Shown: one piece after another, positions 27,595 to 36,162 of the stretch
Position numbering within the stretch: position 1 is the stretch's first letter
Layout of the letters: the number at the start of each line of letters is the position of its first letter
DNA from: Bin55 sp028819195
GTDB lineage: Bacteria > Pseudomonadota > Gammaproteobacteria > Pseudomonadales > Azotimanducaceae
Direction: 5' to 3'
Assembly (NCBI GenBank): GCA_028819195.1
Contig: JAPPMF010000004.1
Span: 62,001-126,000 of the forward strand
Length of the DNA stretch: 64,000 nucleotides
The notes under the pieces: generated by a model
Databases searched by the model: none
The model's input: only the letters and a program-made list of their open reading frames with translations
What the model was told of the DNA's origin: nothing
Translations under genes and position numbers: made by a program

Positions 27595-29313
27595 ATGAAT
27601 ACTTCCTTTGCTGAACTTTTTGAAGAATCTGCGCGTACGGTTGAAATGTCTCCCGGTTCAATCATTGTTGGAACCGTTGTTGACATTTCCGATGAATTTG
27701 TGACTATGCATGTGGGATTGAAGTCCGAGGGAATCATTCCACGGGAGCAGTTTCTTAATCACAAAGGTGAACTTAATCTCAATATTGGAGATCAAGTTAA
27801 AGTTACCATGGAGGTTGTCGACGATGGTTTTGGTGAAACACGTTTGTCTCGAGAAAAAGCTAAACGTGTCGAAACGTGGGAGCATCTGGAAGAAGCTTTC
27901 GCCAATAAAGAACCTATCAAAGGAGTTTTTAGTGGGCGTGTTAAAGGTGGTTTTACCGTAAATATTGACGACGTTCGGGCGTTTCTTCCAGGTTCTCTAG
28001 TTGTTAGTGATCCCAATCAGGACCCGACAGAGTTAGAAGGACAGGAATTGGAGTTTCAAATCATCAAGCTTGATACAAACAGAAATAATGTTGTTGTTTC
28101 ACGCCGTGCGGTGTTAGAAGCAGAACACAGCGACGAACGGGAAGCTTTACTCGAAGCACTCGCGGAAGGACAAATTCGACAAGGGACTGTGAAAAATCTA
28201 ACCGATTACGGTGCATTTGTAGATTTAGGTGGAGTTGACGGTCTCTTACACGTGACTGACATGGCATGGAAACGTATTCGCCATCCAAGTCAAGTACTTT
28301 CGGTCGGGCAAGAGGTCACGGTTCGAGTTCTTTCGTTTGATGCAGAACGGAGTCGTGTTTCCTTAGGAATGAAACAATTAGGCGAGGACCCGTGGATCGA
28401 CATTTCCCGTCGTTATCCTCCTCAATCAAAAGTGTACGCCACAGTTACAAATATCACCGATTATGGTTGTTTCGCGGAGATTGAGGACGGAATTGAAGGT
28501 CTGGTCCATGTGTCAGAAATGGATTGGACTAGCCGTAATGTGATCCCCTCTAAAGTTGTTACACGAGGCGATACCATTGAAGTCATGATAATCGAAATAG
28601 ACGAAGAACGTAGGCGAGTTTCTTTAGGTATTAAACAATGTCTTGACAACCCTTGGGAGCAGTTTGCGGAAACTCACAAAGTTGGTGAAACAGTGTCTGG
28701 TGTTGTGCAATCAATCACAGACTTTGGGATATTCTTACGTTTAGATGGTAATGTTGACGGTTTGGTACACATCTCTGATATGTCGTGGACCGAACCTGGC
28801 GAAACAGTAATACGACGATATAGCAAAGGCGAGGAAGTCGATGCTGTTGTGATCGCGATAGATGTCGAGCGAGAACGAATTGGATTAGGGATCAAGCAAC
28901 TCGATGCGGATGTGTTTGGTGATTTCCTTGAAGCTCATCCCATTGGATCCGTGGTTAACGGTACCGTTGAAGAAGTACGGCAGAAAGATGCTACTGTACT
29001 ATTAGGCGAAGGTGTCAAAGGAGTTATCAAAATCGGTGAGATTTCTGAAGAACGAATTGAAGACGTTCGCAATGAACTCAAGGTGGATGAAGAAGTTCAA
29101 GCTAGAATCATCGGTACCGACTCAAGACAAAGAAAGATTTGGCTCTCGATAAAAGAAAGTGAGATCAAGGAAGGCAACAAGATGCAACAAGAGTATCAAC
29201 AACCGGTAGAAGAAGCCAAGACGATGACTTTTGGTGAACTGATCAAAACGCAACTTGAAGCCAAGCAAAATGACTCGCCAGAGGAAGAGACCGAAAACGA
29301 ACAAGAGAAGTAA
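27595..29313 (+). CDS. rpsA: 30S ribosomal protein S1
   Basis: Binds mRNA leaders and recruits the 30S subunit. I chose ATG 27595 because the protein then begins MNTSFAELFEESARTVEMSPGS, equivalent to the E. coli start; an upstream in-frame TTG at 27526 would add an unrelated 23 residues. The 572-residue protein has six S1 (OB-fold) repeats, several showing the VTDYGAFVDLGGVDGLLHV or ITDFGIFLRLDG pattern. The tail is Glu-rich. The start lacks a Shine-Dalgarno and is preceded by a pyrimidine-rich leader (about 27535-27594), as fits a gene known to be autogenously controlled in E. coli. Confidence 0.95.
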   Translation: MNTSFAELFEESARTVEMSPGSIIVGTVVDISDEFVTMHVGLKSEGIIPREQFLNHKGELNLNIGDQVKVTMEVVDDGFGETRLSREKAKRVETWEHLEEAFANKEPIKGVFSGRVKGGFTVNIDDVRAFLPGSLVVSDPNQDPTELEGQELEFQIIKLDTNRNNVVVSRRAVLEAEHSDEREALLEALAEGQIRQGTVKNLTDYGAFVDLGGVDGLLHVTDMAWKRIRHPSQVLSVGQEVTVRVLSFDAERSRVSLGMKQLGEDPWIDISRRYPPQSKVYATVTNITDYGCFAEIEDGIEGLVHVSEMDWTSRNVIPSKVVTRGDTIEVMIIEIDEERRRVSLGIKQCLDNPWEQFAETHKVGETVSGVVQSITDFGIFLRLDGNVDGLVHISDMSWTEPGETVIRRYSKGEEVDAVVIAIDVERERIGLGIKQLDADVFGDFLEAHPIGSVVNGTVEEVRQKDATVLLGEGVKGVIKIGEISEERIEDVRNELKVDEEVQARIIGTDSRQRKIWLSIKESEIKEGNKMQQEYQQPVEEAKTMTFGELIKTQLEAKQNDSPEEETENEQEK

Positions 29314-29361
29314 TCGGGCTTTGACTTTGACTAGCACACGTTAGACTACAGTTGAGAAACG

Positions 29362-29655
29362 TTGGCTTTGAAAAACAAGAATCCAGGGCTTGAAAAAATC
29401 CTTGCGACCTATCCGGAATACTCAACCGAGCAAGTCGAGCTTTATCTTCAATTTATCGTTCAGCAGATGTCTGACGCCTTGGTCATGGCAGAACGTATTG
29501 AGGTTCGAGGATTTGGCGTTTTTACTTTACGCCGAAGGGTTCCCCGGGTCGGACGAAATCCACAAACAGGGGAACAATTGATGTGGCCTGAGGCATTTTT
29601 ACCTCATTTCAAACCTAGCGTTGTATTAAAAGAACGAGTTTCGAACTCTAGCTAA
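29362..29655 (+). CDS. ihfB: integration host factor beta subunit
   Basis: DNA-bending HU-family protein. The 97-residue sequence has the EVRGFGVFTLRRR strand and the minor-groove arm RVGRNPQTGE with the intercalating Pro, ending PHFKPSVVLKERV, closest to E. coli IHF-beta. Position directly after rpsA confirms ihfB. The N-terminal helix is divergent (NPGLEKILATYPEYS). The start is TTG. A run of eight T follows the stop within about 20 bases, but no clear stem precedes it. Confidence 0.93.
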   Translation: MALKNKNPGLEKILATYPEYSTEQVELYLQFIVQQMSDALVMAERIEVRGFGVFTLRRRVPRVGRNPQTGEQLMWPEAFLPHFKPSVVLKERVSNSS

Positions 29656-29739
29656 TATTCCGTACTTTTTTTTGCCGTAATCGAGTTACACCTTGGTATT
29701 GGCAGTCAAATTTACGTATTCCTGTTAATTTTTCTAGGT

Positions 29740-31191
29740 TCATGGACCGACGAACAAGTCCATAAACTCGTGCACCGGAAACGTACGTAATTTATTGGTG
29801 TCGCTACAAGCAGTCAAAATTTGATCGACACGATCTTTTGTAAAGTGTGTTTCTAAATTGTGAGTAAACTTCTCCATTAGTTTCGGAATACCTTCAGCCC
29901 TTCGGAAACGATGCCCGATCGGATACTCCACTTCAACTGGACCGATCGCAGTACCGTCTTTGAACTTAATCTCAATACGATTAGCAATCGAACGTTTATC
30001 AGGATCGTGATATTCTCGCGTATAGCGAAGATCTTCATTTACAACCATCAAGTTGCGTAGTTGATCGATTCGTGGATCGCTTGCAACTGCATCTTCGTAG
30101 TCTTCGGCAACGAGATTTCCTTTGAGTAACCCAATCGCAACCATGTACTGTAAACAATGATCTCGATCTGCGGGGTTATTCAAAGGTCCAGTTTTACTAA
30201 TGATTCGAATCGCGGACTCATGAGTTGTCAATACGATCTCGGAAATTTCATCAATTCGATCGGTAATTTTTGGTGCAAGTTGAACCGCTGCTTCGACGGC
30301 GGTTTGCGCATGAAACTCAGCTGGAAATGAAATCTTGAACAAAATGTTTTCCATAACGTACGAAGTATATGACCGTTCAAATTTGAACTTCTTTCCTTTG
30401 AACGATACGTCGTAAAACCCCCAAGTTGGAGCAGACAGAACACTTGGATATCCCATTTCTCCTTTCAGTACTACTTGCGCTAGATAAACCGCCCGACTAG
30501 TAGCATCACCTGCAGCCCAAGATTTTCGCGAACCTGTGTTGGGTGCGTGTCTATAAGTACGCAGACTAGAACCATCTACAAAAGCATGGGAGAGAGAATC
30601 GATAATCTGTTCACGTGTACCACTAAGCAATTTAGTCGCAATGGCCGTACTCGCTACTCTCACCAACAATACGTGATCGAGTCCAACACGATTAAAACTA
30701 TTTTGTAAAGCTAGAACCCCTTGGATTTCGTGTGCTTGGATCATCGCTTTTAGCACCGTATCCATAGTAATTGGTGCCCTATGTTCGTGAGCATGTTGCT
30801 GGCTGAGCCAGTCACAAACACTCAGAATTGCCCCTAGGTTGTCAGACGGATGCCCCCATTCCGCAGCGAGCCACGTGTCATTGAAGTCTAGCCACCGAAT
30901 CGTACAGCCAATATCCCATGCTGCCTTTACTGGATCGAGTACATAAGAAGTCCCAGGTACCCTTGAACCGAAAGGCACTGAAGTTCCTGAGATGATTGGT
31001 CCAAGCAATTTGGTACACTCGGGAAATTGCAATGCCAATATCCCACATCCGAGCGTATCGAGTAAACACAGTCGAGCTGTTTCGATCGCTTCGGAAGTTG
31101 GTGGACTATCGTTTACAACGTAGTCGGCAATATCAACTAGAACTTGATCTGGTTTGGGGCGAATGTTGCTGTCGGCACGAGACTGACTCAA
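29740..31191 (-). CDS. prpD: 2-methylcitrate dehydratase PrpD
   Basis: Dehydrates 2-methylcitrate to methylaconitate in propionate catabolism. The 483-residue MmgE/PrpD protein is the same length as E. coli PrpD and keeps FNDTWLAAEWGHPSDNLGAIL, HEIQGVLALQNSFNRVGLDHV and the KSWAAGDATSRAVYLA segments. It is the last gene of thrH-prpB-prpC-prpD, 24 bases after prpC. The start is TTG. The acnD-prpF pair used by many pseudomonads is not present in this cluster, so PrpD is probably the working dehydratase. Confidence 0.94.
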   Translation of the reverse strand: MSQSRADSNIRPKPDQVLVDIADYVVNDSPPTSEAIETARLCLLDTLGCGILALQFPECTKLLGPIISGTSVPFGSRVPGTSYVLDPVKAAWDIGCTIRWLDFNDTWLAAEWGHPSDNLGAILSVCDWLSQQHAHEHRAPITMDTVLKAMIQAHEIQGVLALQNSFNRVGLDHVLLVRVASTAIATKLLSGTREQIIDSLSHAFVDGSSLRTYRHAPNTGSRKSWAAGDATSRAVYLAQVVLKGEMGYPSVLSAPTWGFYDVSFKGKKFKFERSYTSYVMENILFKISFPAEFHAQTAVEAAVQLAPKITDRIDEISEIVLTTHESAIRIISKTGPLNNPADRDHCLQYMVAIGLLKGNLVAEDYEDAVASDPRIDQLRNLMVVNEDLRYTREYHDPDKRSIANRIEIKFKDGTAIGPVEVEYPIGHRFRRAEGIPKLMEKFTHNLETHFTKDRVDQILTACSDTNKLRTFPVHEFMDLFVGP

Positions 31192-31215
31192 AGCTGTGAC
31201 CGTTCCTGTTTAAAT

Positions 31216-32340
31216 CTAACGGTCTTCGAGTGCAATGTAAGGTCTTGGATCAGAACCAACGTAAGTGGCGCTGGGTCGAATAATACGATTATTACTACGT
31301 TGTTCCTTAACGTGTGCTGCCCATCCCGCGACTCGCGAACATACAAAAATCGGAGTAAACAATTTTGTGGGAATACCCATGTAGCGATAAGCCGGTGCAT
31401 GAAAGAAATCGGCGTTTGCAAACAATTTCTTTTCTTCTTTCATTGTTTGTTCAACCGCACATGCTAATTCAAACCAACTAGTGTCTCCATCGTGATAGGC
31501 TAGTTTCTTAGCCCACTCTTTGATAATTTCGTTTCGAGGATCAAATTCACGATAAACGGCATGCCCAAATCCCATGATCAATTCTTTGCGCGCGAGCATT
31601 TGTTTTACTTGCTGCACCGCGTGTTCGGGAGATTCGAAACGTTCAAGCATTGCCATTGCAGCCTCATTAGCACCCCCATGTAGCGGACCTCGTAAGGAAC
31701 CAATCGCTGCAGTCATACATGAATGAAAGTCGCTTAACGTTGATGCGCAAACTCTAGCGGTAAAAGTCGATGCGTTGAACTCGTGTTCAGCGTAGAGAAT
31801 CAACGACACATCTATGACACGGGCATGCAATTCATCGGGTTCGAATCCATGCAAAGTTCTTAAAAAATGTTCGGCTAGAGAACGCGCAGGAGAAGAAACA
31901 TCAGTCCGACGGTCATTGTGAGAGTAGTTATACCAATAATTCACAATCGAAGGACATGCCCCAAGAAGTCGTTCCGCGTTATAGTCTTGTTGCGAAAAGT
32001 CTGTTTCGGGTTCAAAATTTCCAAGTAACGAGATGCCCGTACGTAAAACATCCATCGGATGAGTCGTTGGAGGTAGGAGTTCTAACGTTTGCAGCAATTC
32101 TTTCGGCAAGTCGGTGGAAGCAAGAATTCGGTGTTTAAAGTCAACTAATTCAGTTGTGTTAGGAAGCTTATCGTATAGCAACAAGTAGGCAATTTCTTCG
32201 TAAGTTGAATGTTGGGCTAAATCAGTTATATCGTATCCGCGATAGGTCAATCCCGTTCCAGACATACCGACCGTACACAAAGCGGTTTCACCCGCCGACT
32301 GGCCTCGTAAGCCTGCTCCACCTAACTTTTTATCAACCAT
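31216..32340 (-). CDS. prpC: 2-methylcitrate synthase PrpC
   Basis: Condenses propionyl-CoA with oxaloacetate. The 374-residue citrate-synthase-fold protein begins with GLRGQSAGETALCTVG and TYRGYDI, typical of PrpC, and carries the catalytic His regions AEHEFNAST and GGANEAAM and the late GFGHAVYREFDPR with its active His; the Asp is in FHAPAYRYMGIP context. Size and cluster position distinguish it from TCA citrate synthase GltA. It lies 8 bases after prpB. Confidence 0.94.
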   Translation of the reverse strand: MVDKKLGGAGLRGQSAGETALCTVGMSGTGLTYRGYDITDLAQHSTYEEIAYLLLYDKLPNTTELVDFKHRILASTDLPKELLQTLELLPPTTHPMDVLRTGISLLGNFEPETDFSQQDYNAERLLGACPSIVNYWYNYSHNDRRTDVSSPARSLAEHFLRTLHGFEPDELHARVIDVSLILYAEHEFNASTFTARVCASTLSDFHSCMTAAIGSLRGPLHGGANEAAMAMLERFESPEHAVQQVKQMLARKELIMGFGHAVYREFDPRNEIIKEWAKKLAYHDGDTSWFELACAVEQTMKEEKKLFANADFFHAPAYRYMGIPTKLFTPIFVCSRVAGWAAHVKEQRSNNRIIRPSATYVGSDPRPYIALEDR

Positions 32341-32348
32341 TTCGTATT

Positions 32349-33209
32349 TCAGTCCTCAGTTGAATTTATCGCAGCTTCCCACGTGTGATAGTTCAACATT
32401 TCGTAAAGTTCTTCCCGGGTTTGCATCTTACTCAAGGTATCTATTTGTTTATCTCGGCGAATCGCACTATAGGTTTCAAGTGCTGCCTTAGACATGGACC
32501 GAAACGCTGAAAGAGGATAGAGCGCTAAAGCGATGCCCATACTTGCTAACTCATCAATTGAAAAAAGTGGTGTCTTACCAAATTCAGTCAGATTCGCAAG
32601 AACAGGAACACTTGAATGTTCTGTTATTTTACAGTACGTATGATAATCGTATATTGCTTCAGGAAAAATAACATCAGCCCCAACCTCAATAAATCTTGTG
32701 ATTCGTTCAAGAACTTCTTCAAGACCAAACTGCTGAAAAGCATCTGTACGAGCGACAATTGAAAATTTAGTGTCAGTTCGGGCATCGGTTGCAGCCTTCA
32801 AGCGATCACACATTTCGTCAATTGATACGACTTGCTTATCTGGGAGATGTCCACAACGTTTTTGGCCGATTTGATCTTCGAGATGTACTGCGGCTACACC
32901 TGCTTGTTCTAATTCTTTTATTGTTCGAGTAATATTGAATGCACTTCCCCAACCGGTATCGATATCAACTAATAAGGGCAACTCTGTTGCACTCGTGATT
33001 CGATTTGCGTCGGTTAAAACGTCGTGTAACGAAGTAACCCCAAGGTCAGGTAAGCCGTATGAAGCCGCCGCGACTCCACTCCCTGAGAGATAAATACATT
33101 TAAATCCAGCCGCTTCTGCTAATTTAGCACAATAGGCATTAATCGTACCGACAATCTGTAGTGGTTTCTCGTCAGCGATTGCTTGCCAAAATCTACTTCC
33201 CGGTGACAT
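32349..33209 (-). CDS. prpB: 2-methylisocitrate lyase PrpB
   Basis: Cleaves 2-methylisocitrate to pyruvate and succinate. The 286-residue PEP-mutase/ICL-superfamily barrel has the catalytic loop KRCGHLPDKQVV, the Mg2+-site LVDIDTGWG and HLEDQIGQ, and NLTEFGKTPLF, all typical of PrpB. It starts 2 bases after thrH and precedes prpC by 8 bases, so the four genes are almost certainly one transcript. No prpR-type regulator is adjacent. Confidence 0.95.
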   Translation of the reverse strand: MSPGSRFWQAIADEKPLQIVGTINAYCAKLAEAAGFKCIYLSGSGVAAASYGLPDLGVTSLHDVLTDANRITSATELPLLVDIDTGWGSAFNITRTIKELEQAGVAAVHLEDQIGQKRCGHLPDKQVVSIDEMCDRLKAATDARTDTKFSIVARTDAFQQFGLEEVLERITRFIEVGADVIFPEAIYDYHTYCKITEHSSVPVLANLTEFGKTPLFSIDELASMGIALALYPLSAFRSMSKAALETYSAIRRDKQIDTLSKMQTREELYEMLNYHTWEAAINSTED

Positions 33210-33211
33210 GT

Positions 33212-33823
33212 CTAGACCTGTGAACTCAGTAATTTTTCTAGTTTTTCTTTAAGTTGTTCGAAATTTTTAACGACCGCTATGTCCGGATGGTCGGCTATTA
33301 CATTTGCTGGTGGATTAAAGAAAAAACCATGAGATGCTTCATTTATCATACCGACGTCGTTGTATGAGTCACCGGTTGCTATTGTCGAAAGTTTGATTGA
33401 TCTCAACGCGCGAATCACATGAGTTTTAGGGTCTTCTTGTCGGCGAACATAGCCCACAATACTACTATCTGAACTCAGTTTAAGGTGGTGGCAAAGTAAG
33501 AAAGGATGATTGAGTTTTGACATGATTGGATTAGCAAACTCGTAGAAAGTGTCGGATAGGATCATGACCTGAAAAATACGTCTTGCCCAATTCAAAAATT
33601 CTTTCGCACCGGTCAATGGTTCGATTTTTTCAACGATGGGTTGCAGATTTGTGTATCGAATTTGGTGTTCTTTCATCAATCCTAAGCGCATTCGCATAAG
33701 TTCTGCATAATCGGGTATATCGCGAGTTGTTTTACCTAAATCCGGGATACCGGTTGCGATTGAGAGTTCCATCCAAAATTCTGGAACTAATACTCCCTCA
33801 AGATCTAAACAGAGTACGTACAT
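33212..33823 (-). CDS. thrH: ThrH: phosphoserine phosphatase / homoserine phosphotransferase
   Basis: HAD-family enzyme which in Pseudomonas has phosphoserine phosphatase activity and can transfer the phosphate to homoserine. The 203-residue protein matches ThrH along its length: catalytic LDLEGVLVPEFW with the nucleophile Asp, TTRDIPDY, VMILSDTFYEF with the Ser of motif II, and GDSYNDVGM for motif IV. It is the first gene of the prpBCD cluster, 2 bases before prpB. With serC elsewhere in the window, it could complete serine synthesis in place of SerB. Confidence 0.92.
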   Translation of the reverse strand: MYVLCLDLEGVLVPEFWMELSIATGIPDLGKTTRDIPDYAELMRMRLGLMKEHQIRYTNLQPIVEKIEPLTGAKEFLNWARRIFQVMILSDTFYEFANPIMSKLNHPFLLCHHLKLSSDSSIVGYVRRQEDPKTHVIRALRSIKLSTIATGDSYNDVGMINEASHGFFFNPPANVIADHPDIAVVKNFEQLKEKLEKLLSSQV

Positions 33824-33927
33824 ACTTTAACTCAGCTATTTCGACAAGACTACAGGCTTTAGCGTACTGCGGTAAACTAAATTGCATTCGTCGCGCGCGA
33901 CGAATGGATTGCATTCTTGTTTTGAGA

Positions 33928-34137
33928 CTAACCGTGTTCAGCACTGACGTGCTGTTTCTGCATATTCTCTAACCACACGATACGATCTCGTAACGACAGT
34001 TTTTTCTTTTTCAATCTTTGGATACGCATCTCATCTTCATGCCCAGTCTTAATGAGAATAGAGATGATTTCATCCAGATCTCGGTGTTCGATACGTAGCT
34101 GTTCGATTGTGAATTGAGTGTCGCTATCGTCGTTCAA
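33928..34137 (-). CDS. small YdcH-like (DUF465) protein
   Basis: A 69-residue helical protein with the DUF465 pattern LRIEHRDLDEIIS, then LKKKKLSLRDRIVWLE. The function of the family is not established. I chose the TTG at 34137 because a strong GAGGAGG (complement of 34144-34150) lies 6 bases upstream; an earlier ATG at 34194 would put that site inside the gene. It is separated from thrH by about 100 bases. Confidence 0.82.
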   Translation of the reverse strand: MNDDSDTQFTIEQLRIEHRDLDEIISILIKTGHEDEMRIQRLKKKKLSLRDRIVWLENMQKQHVSAEHG

Positions 34138-34644
34138 GTTAAACCTCCTCAAGCGATGTAAGTTGACTGATAAATTGCAGGGTAATCGGTACACTCAAGC
34201 TTAGGAGTAAGCACGGGGTACAGATTAGTAATTTCATGCAAAAAAGAACAATGGAATTGTTCGGGAAGGATAGTGTGAATTTTCAAATTGAGGTATTCGC
34301 ACCCTTATATGTTACACCAAAACTAAATAAATGGGTTAGAGGCAAGTTTACCGAAACACATTCTATAGAATTAGCCGAAGTGGATCAGATAGTTTTTTCT
34401 AAACTGAGGTGTCGAAATGCAGACAATTTTCGAACGAACTAAGGGCACCCAATTCCATACAAATTCGGTGTCGCTTCACGAGATTTTCTTGCATGAAGTG
34501 AGCCATTCGGAATCTATTGACGCATAGAAAGGCAGTACTAAACCGTGCTCTTTTTGAAGTCGAGATTCGTAACACGCTCACTCGTTTCGCATGTTTTTAG
34601 CTATCCTTAAGTTGTCGTCCTTGAGCTAGACAGGGTGTTTCGAC
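34138..34644. other. gene-free region before the permease array
   Basis: About 500 bases between the YdcH-like gene (minus strand) and the first permease gene (plus strand). A 68-codon frame at 34236-34442 has no recognisable similarity or Shine-Dalgarno and is probably not a gene. The one clear element is a 17-bp dyad at 34246-34262. No ATPase gene or remnant that could serve the permeases is visible here. Confidence 0.6.
34246..34262. promoter_or_regulatory. operator-like 17-bp dyad
   Basis: GAACAAT-GGA-ATTGTTC is a perfect 7-bp inverted repeat with a 3-base centre, lying about 110 bases upstream of the YdcH-like gene and 380 bases upstream of the permease array. Its size suits a dimeric repressor site, but no regulator gene lies nearby. 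Confidence 0.35.
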
Positions 34645-36162
34645 GTGTCGGTTAATCGTTGGTACCCAATATGGGTTGTAGCTCAGAAAGAATTACTAGT
34701 CCACCTTCAATCGGCTGCTTTTTGGTTCATTTGGGGCTCAATATCGGCTTTGTTAGCATTGCTAGTATTATTGTTTGGGTTAATGGCAATGTTCAGTTCC
34801 AATACCACCCTCATTCCGAATGTGGATGATTTGCAACTCGCCGTGTCTAAAAATGTTGGCGAGCAAGAAGACATGCTATTACACACGCAAGGTGAATCCA
34901 TGCTTGTCTATGGCGTAATCGACAACACGGATGGATTTAGTGACAGGATTAGGTTCGCCATTAGAAGGCACGCCGAGCAATGGAACGTCGACGCTGACAC
35001 TAGCGACTACATAAGACTTTTTATAAATGATGGGAATGATGCTGAGTTAATATGGTTTACGTCTTCCCCCATACTCGAATTTCGTGAACTTCAAGACCCG
35101 TTTGATTCAATAGCAACCGCCGATAATTGGTTGGAATCGGGAAAGATCGACGGGTATTTCGTATTACCCAAAGATTTTGTGGAATCACCAAACGACGCGC
35201 TATTTATTACGCGAGAGACCGGAATAGTAATCCGGGATAACAATCTGACTAGGCTGAAGTCATGGTACGAAAATATGGCCACCATTGCTTTGCGATACAC
35301 ACGCTTGGAGGATTTGGGTGTAGATGAGGTAGGTCGTATCCAATTCGTCAATAATGTGGACATGACTATTGAGAAAATTCAGTCAAGTCCAAACTTAGTG
35401 CGCGCAAACAACCCGATATCATCGGGTGTCGCGGATAACGTGCTCTCGAATCTTCATGGTGTAGTTTCAGTTTCGTACACCGGGTTATTTCTGGCTTTAT
35501 TGTTGTTCGGTAGCACGGTATTGATCACAAACACTGTAGAAGAAAAGTCGACTCGTGTCAATGAAATTCTATGCGCTACGATACAACCTCAGCAACTGTT
35601 TGACGGGAAAATCCTAGGCAATGTCATGCTCGTCGGAGTTGTATTGTCCCTTGTTGGGGTTTTGGTTTTCGCCGCGGTAATGTTGCTCTCGATTAATGAC
35701 TCTTTCAGTCGAGCAGATTTATTGGCGACATTTATTCCTCCAATGAAATTAACACACTGGTTGATATTTTTGTTGGGCGCGCTTTTGCTTTATGGTCCAA
35801 TGCTTACAGCACTTGGTTCATTGTGTGACGACCTGCAGGAAGTAGGAAGTACATTGTTTCCAGTGAGTTATTTGGTTTCTTTCGGGGCACTTCCGGCGCT
35901 TTTGTATGCTTTCTTTAGTCCGCATAGTGTGCTGACCCAAGTCCTAGTTCTCATTCCGCCCTTGACACCCTATGTCATGATTGCACGTAGTTCTGATTTA
36001 CCATCTTGGCCAATTTATGTGGCCGCGCTAGGAGTTTTATCAATGAGTATTGTCCTAGGACGATTTGTGTGTCTAAGGATTTTCAACAACGGTCTTCTCG
36101 CGGAACGAACTGCAATGGGATTTCGAACGTTATTCCGATTAGCCACGAGACCAGTCAATTGA
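34645..36162 (+). CDS. ABC-2/NatB-like permease, A-type copy 1
   Basis: First of six tandem paralogues. The 505-residue protein has the amphipathic VAQKEL entry motif, a transmembrane helix at about 26-50, and a 220-residue extracytoplasmic domain with YGVIDNTD near 90 and GYFVLPKDF near 170. About five helices follow from 276. The cytoplasmic loop TVEEKSTRVNEIL near 298, followed by FDGKILG, is typical of NatB-type ABC-2 permeases that pair with an ATPase. The A-type feature LGSLCDDLQE is present. The start is GTG. This is the most divergent A copy, and the stop overlaps the next gene by 4 bases (TTGA). Substrate unknown. Confidence 0.82.
   Translation: MSVNRWYPIWVVAQKELLVHLQSAAFWFIWGSISALLALLVLLFGLMAMFSSNTTLIPNVDDLQLAVSKNVGEQEDMLLHTQGESMLVYGVIDNTDGFSDRIRFAIRRHAEQWNVDADTSDYIRLFINDGNDAELIWFTSSPILEFRELQDPFDSIATADNWLESGKIDGYFVLPKDFVESPNDALFITRETGIVIRDNNLTRLKSWYENMATIALRYTRLEDLGVDEVGRIQFVNNVDMTIEKIQSSPNLVRANNPISSGVADNVLSNLHGVVSVSYTGLFLALLLFGSTVLITNTVEEKSTRVNEILCATIQPQQLFDGKILGNVMLVGVVLSLVGVLVFAAVMLLSINDSFSRADLLATFIPPMKLTHWLIFLLGALLLYGPMLTALGSLCDDLQEVGSTLFPVSYLVSFGALPALLYAFFSPHSVLTQVLVLIPPLTPYVMIARSSDLPSWPIYVAALGVLSMSIVLGRFVCLRIFNNGLLAERTAMGFRTLFRLATRPVN

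Noticed and set aside
34236..34442. 68-codon frame in the gap before the permease array
   Set aside because: No Shine-Dalgarno, no recognisable similarity and no membrane or domain pattern; length is within chance expectation.
36006..36158. N-terminal extension of the second permease
   Set aside because: It would overlap the first permease by about 150 bases; the TTG at 36159 overlapping the stop codon places the IASREW motif where the paralogues have it.
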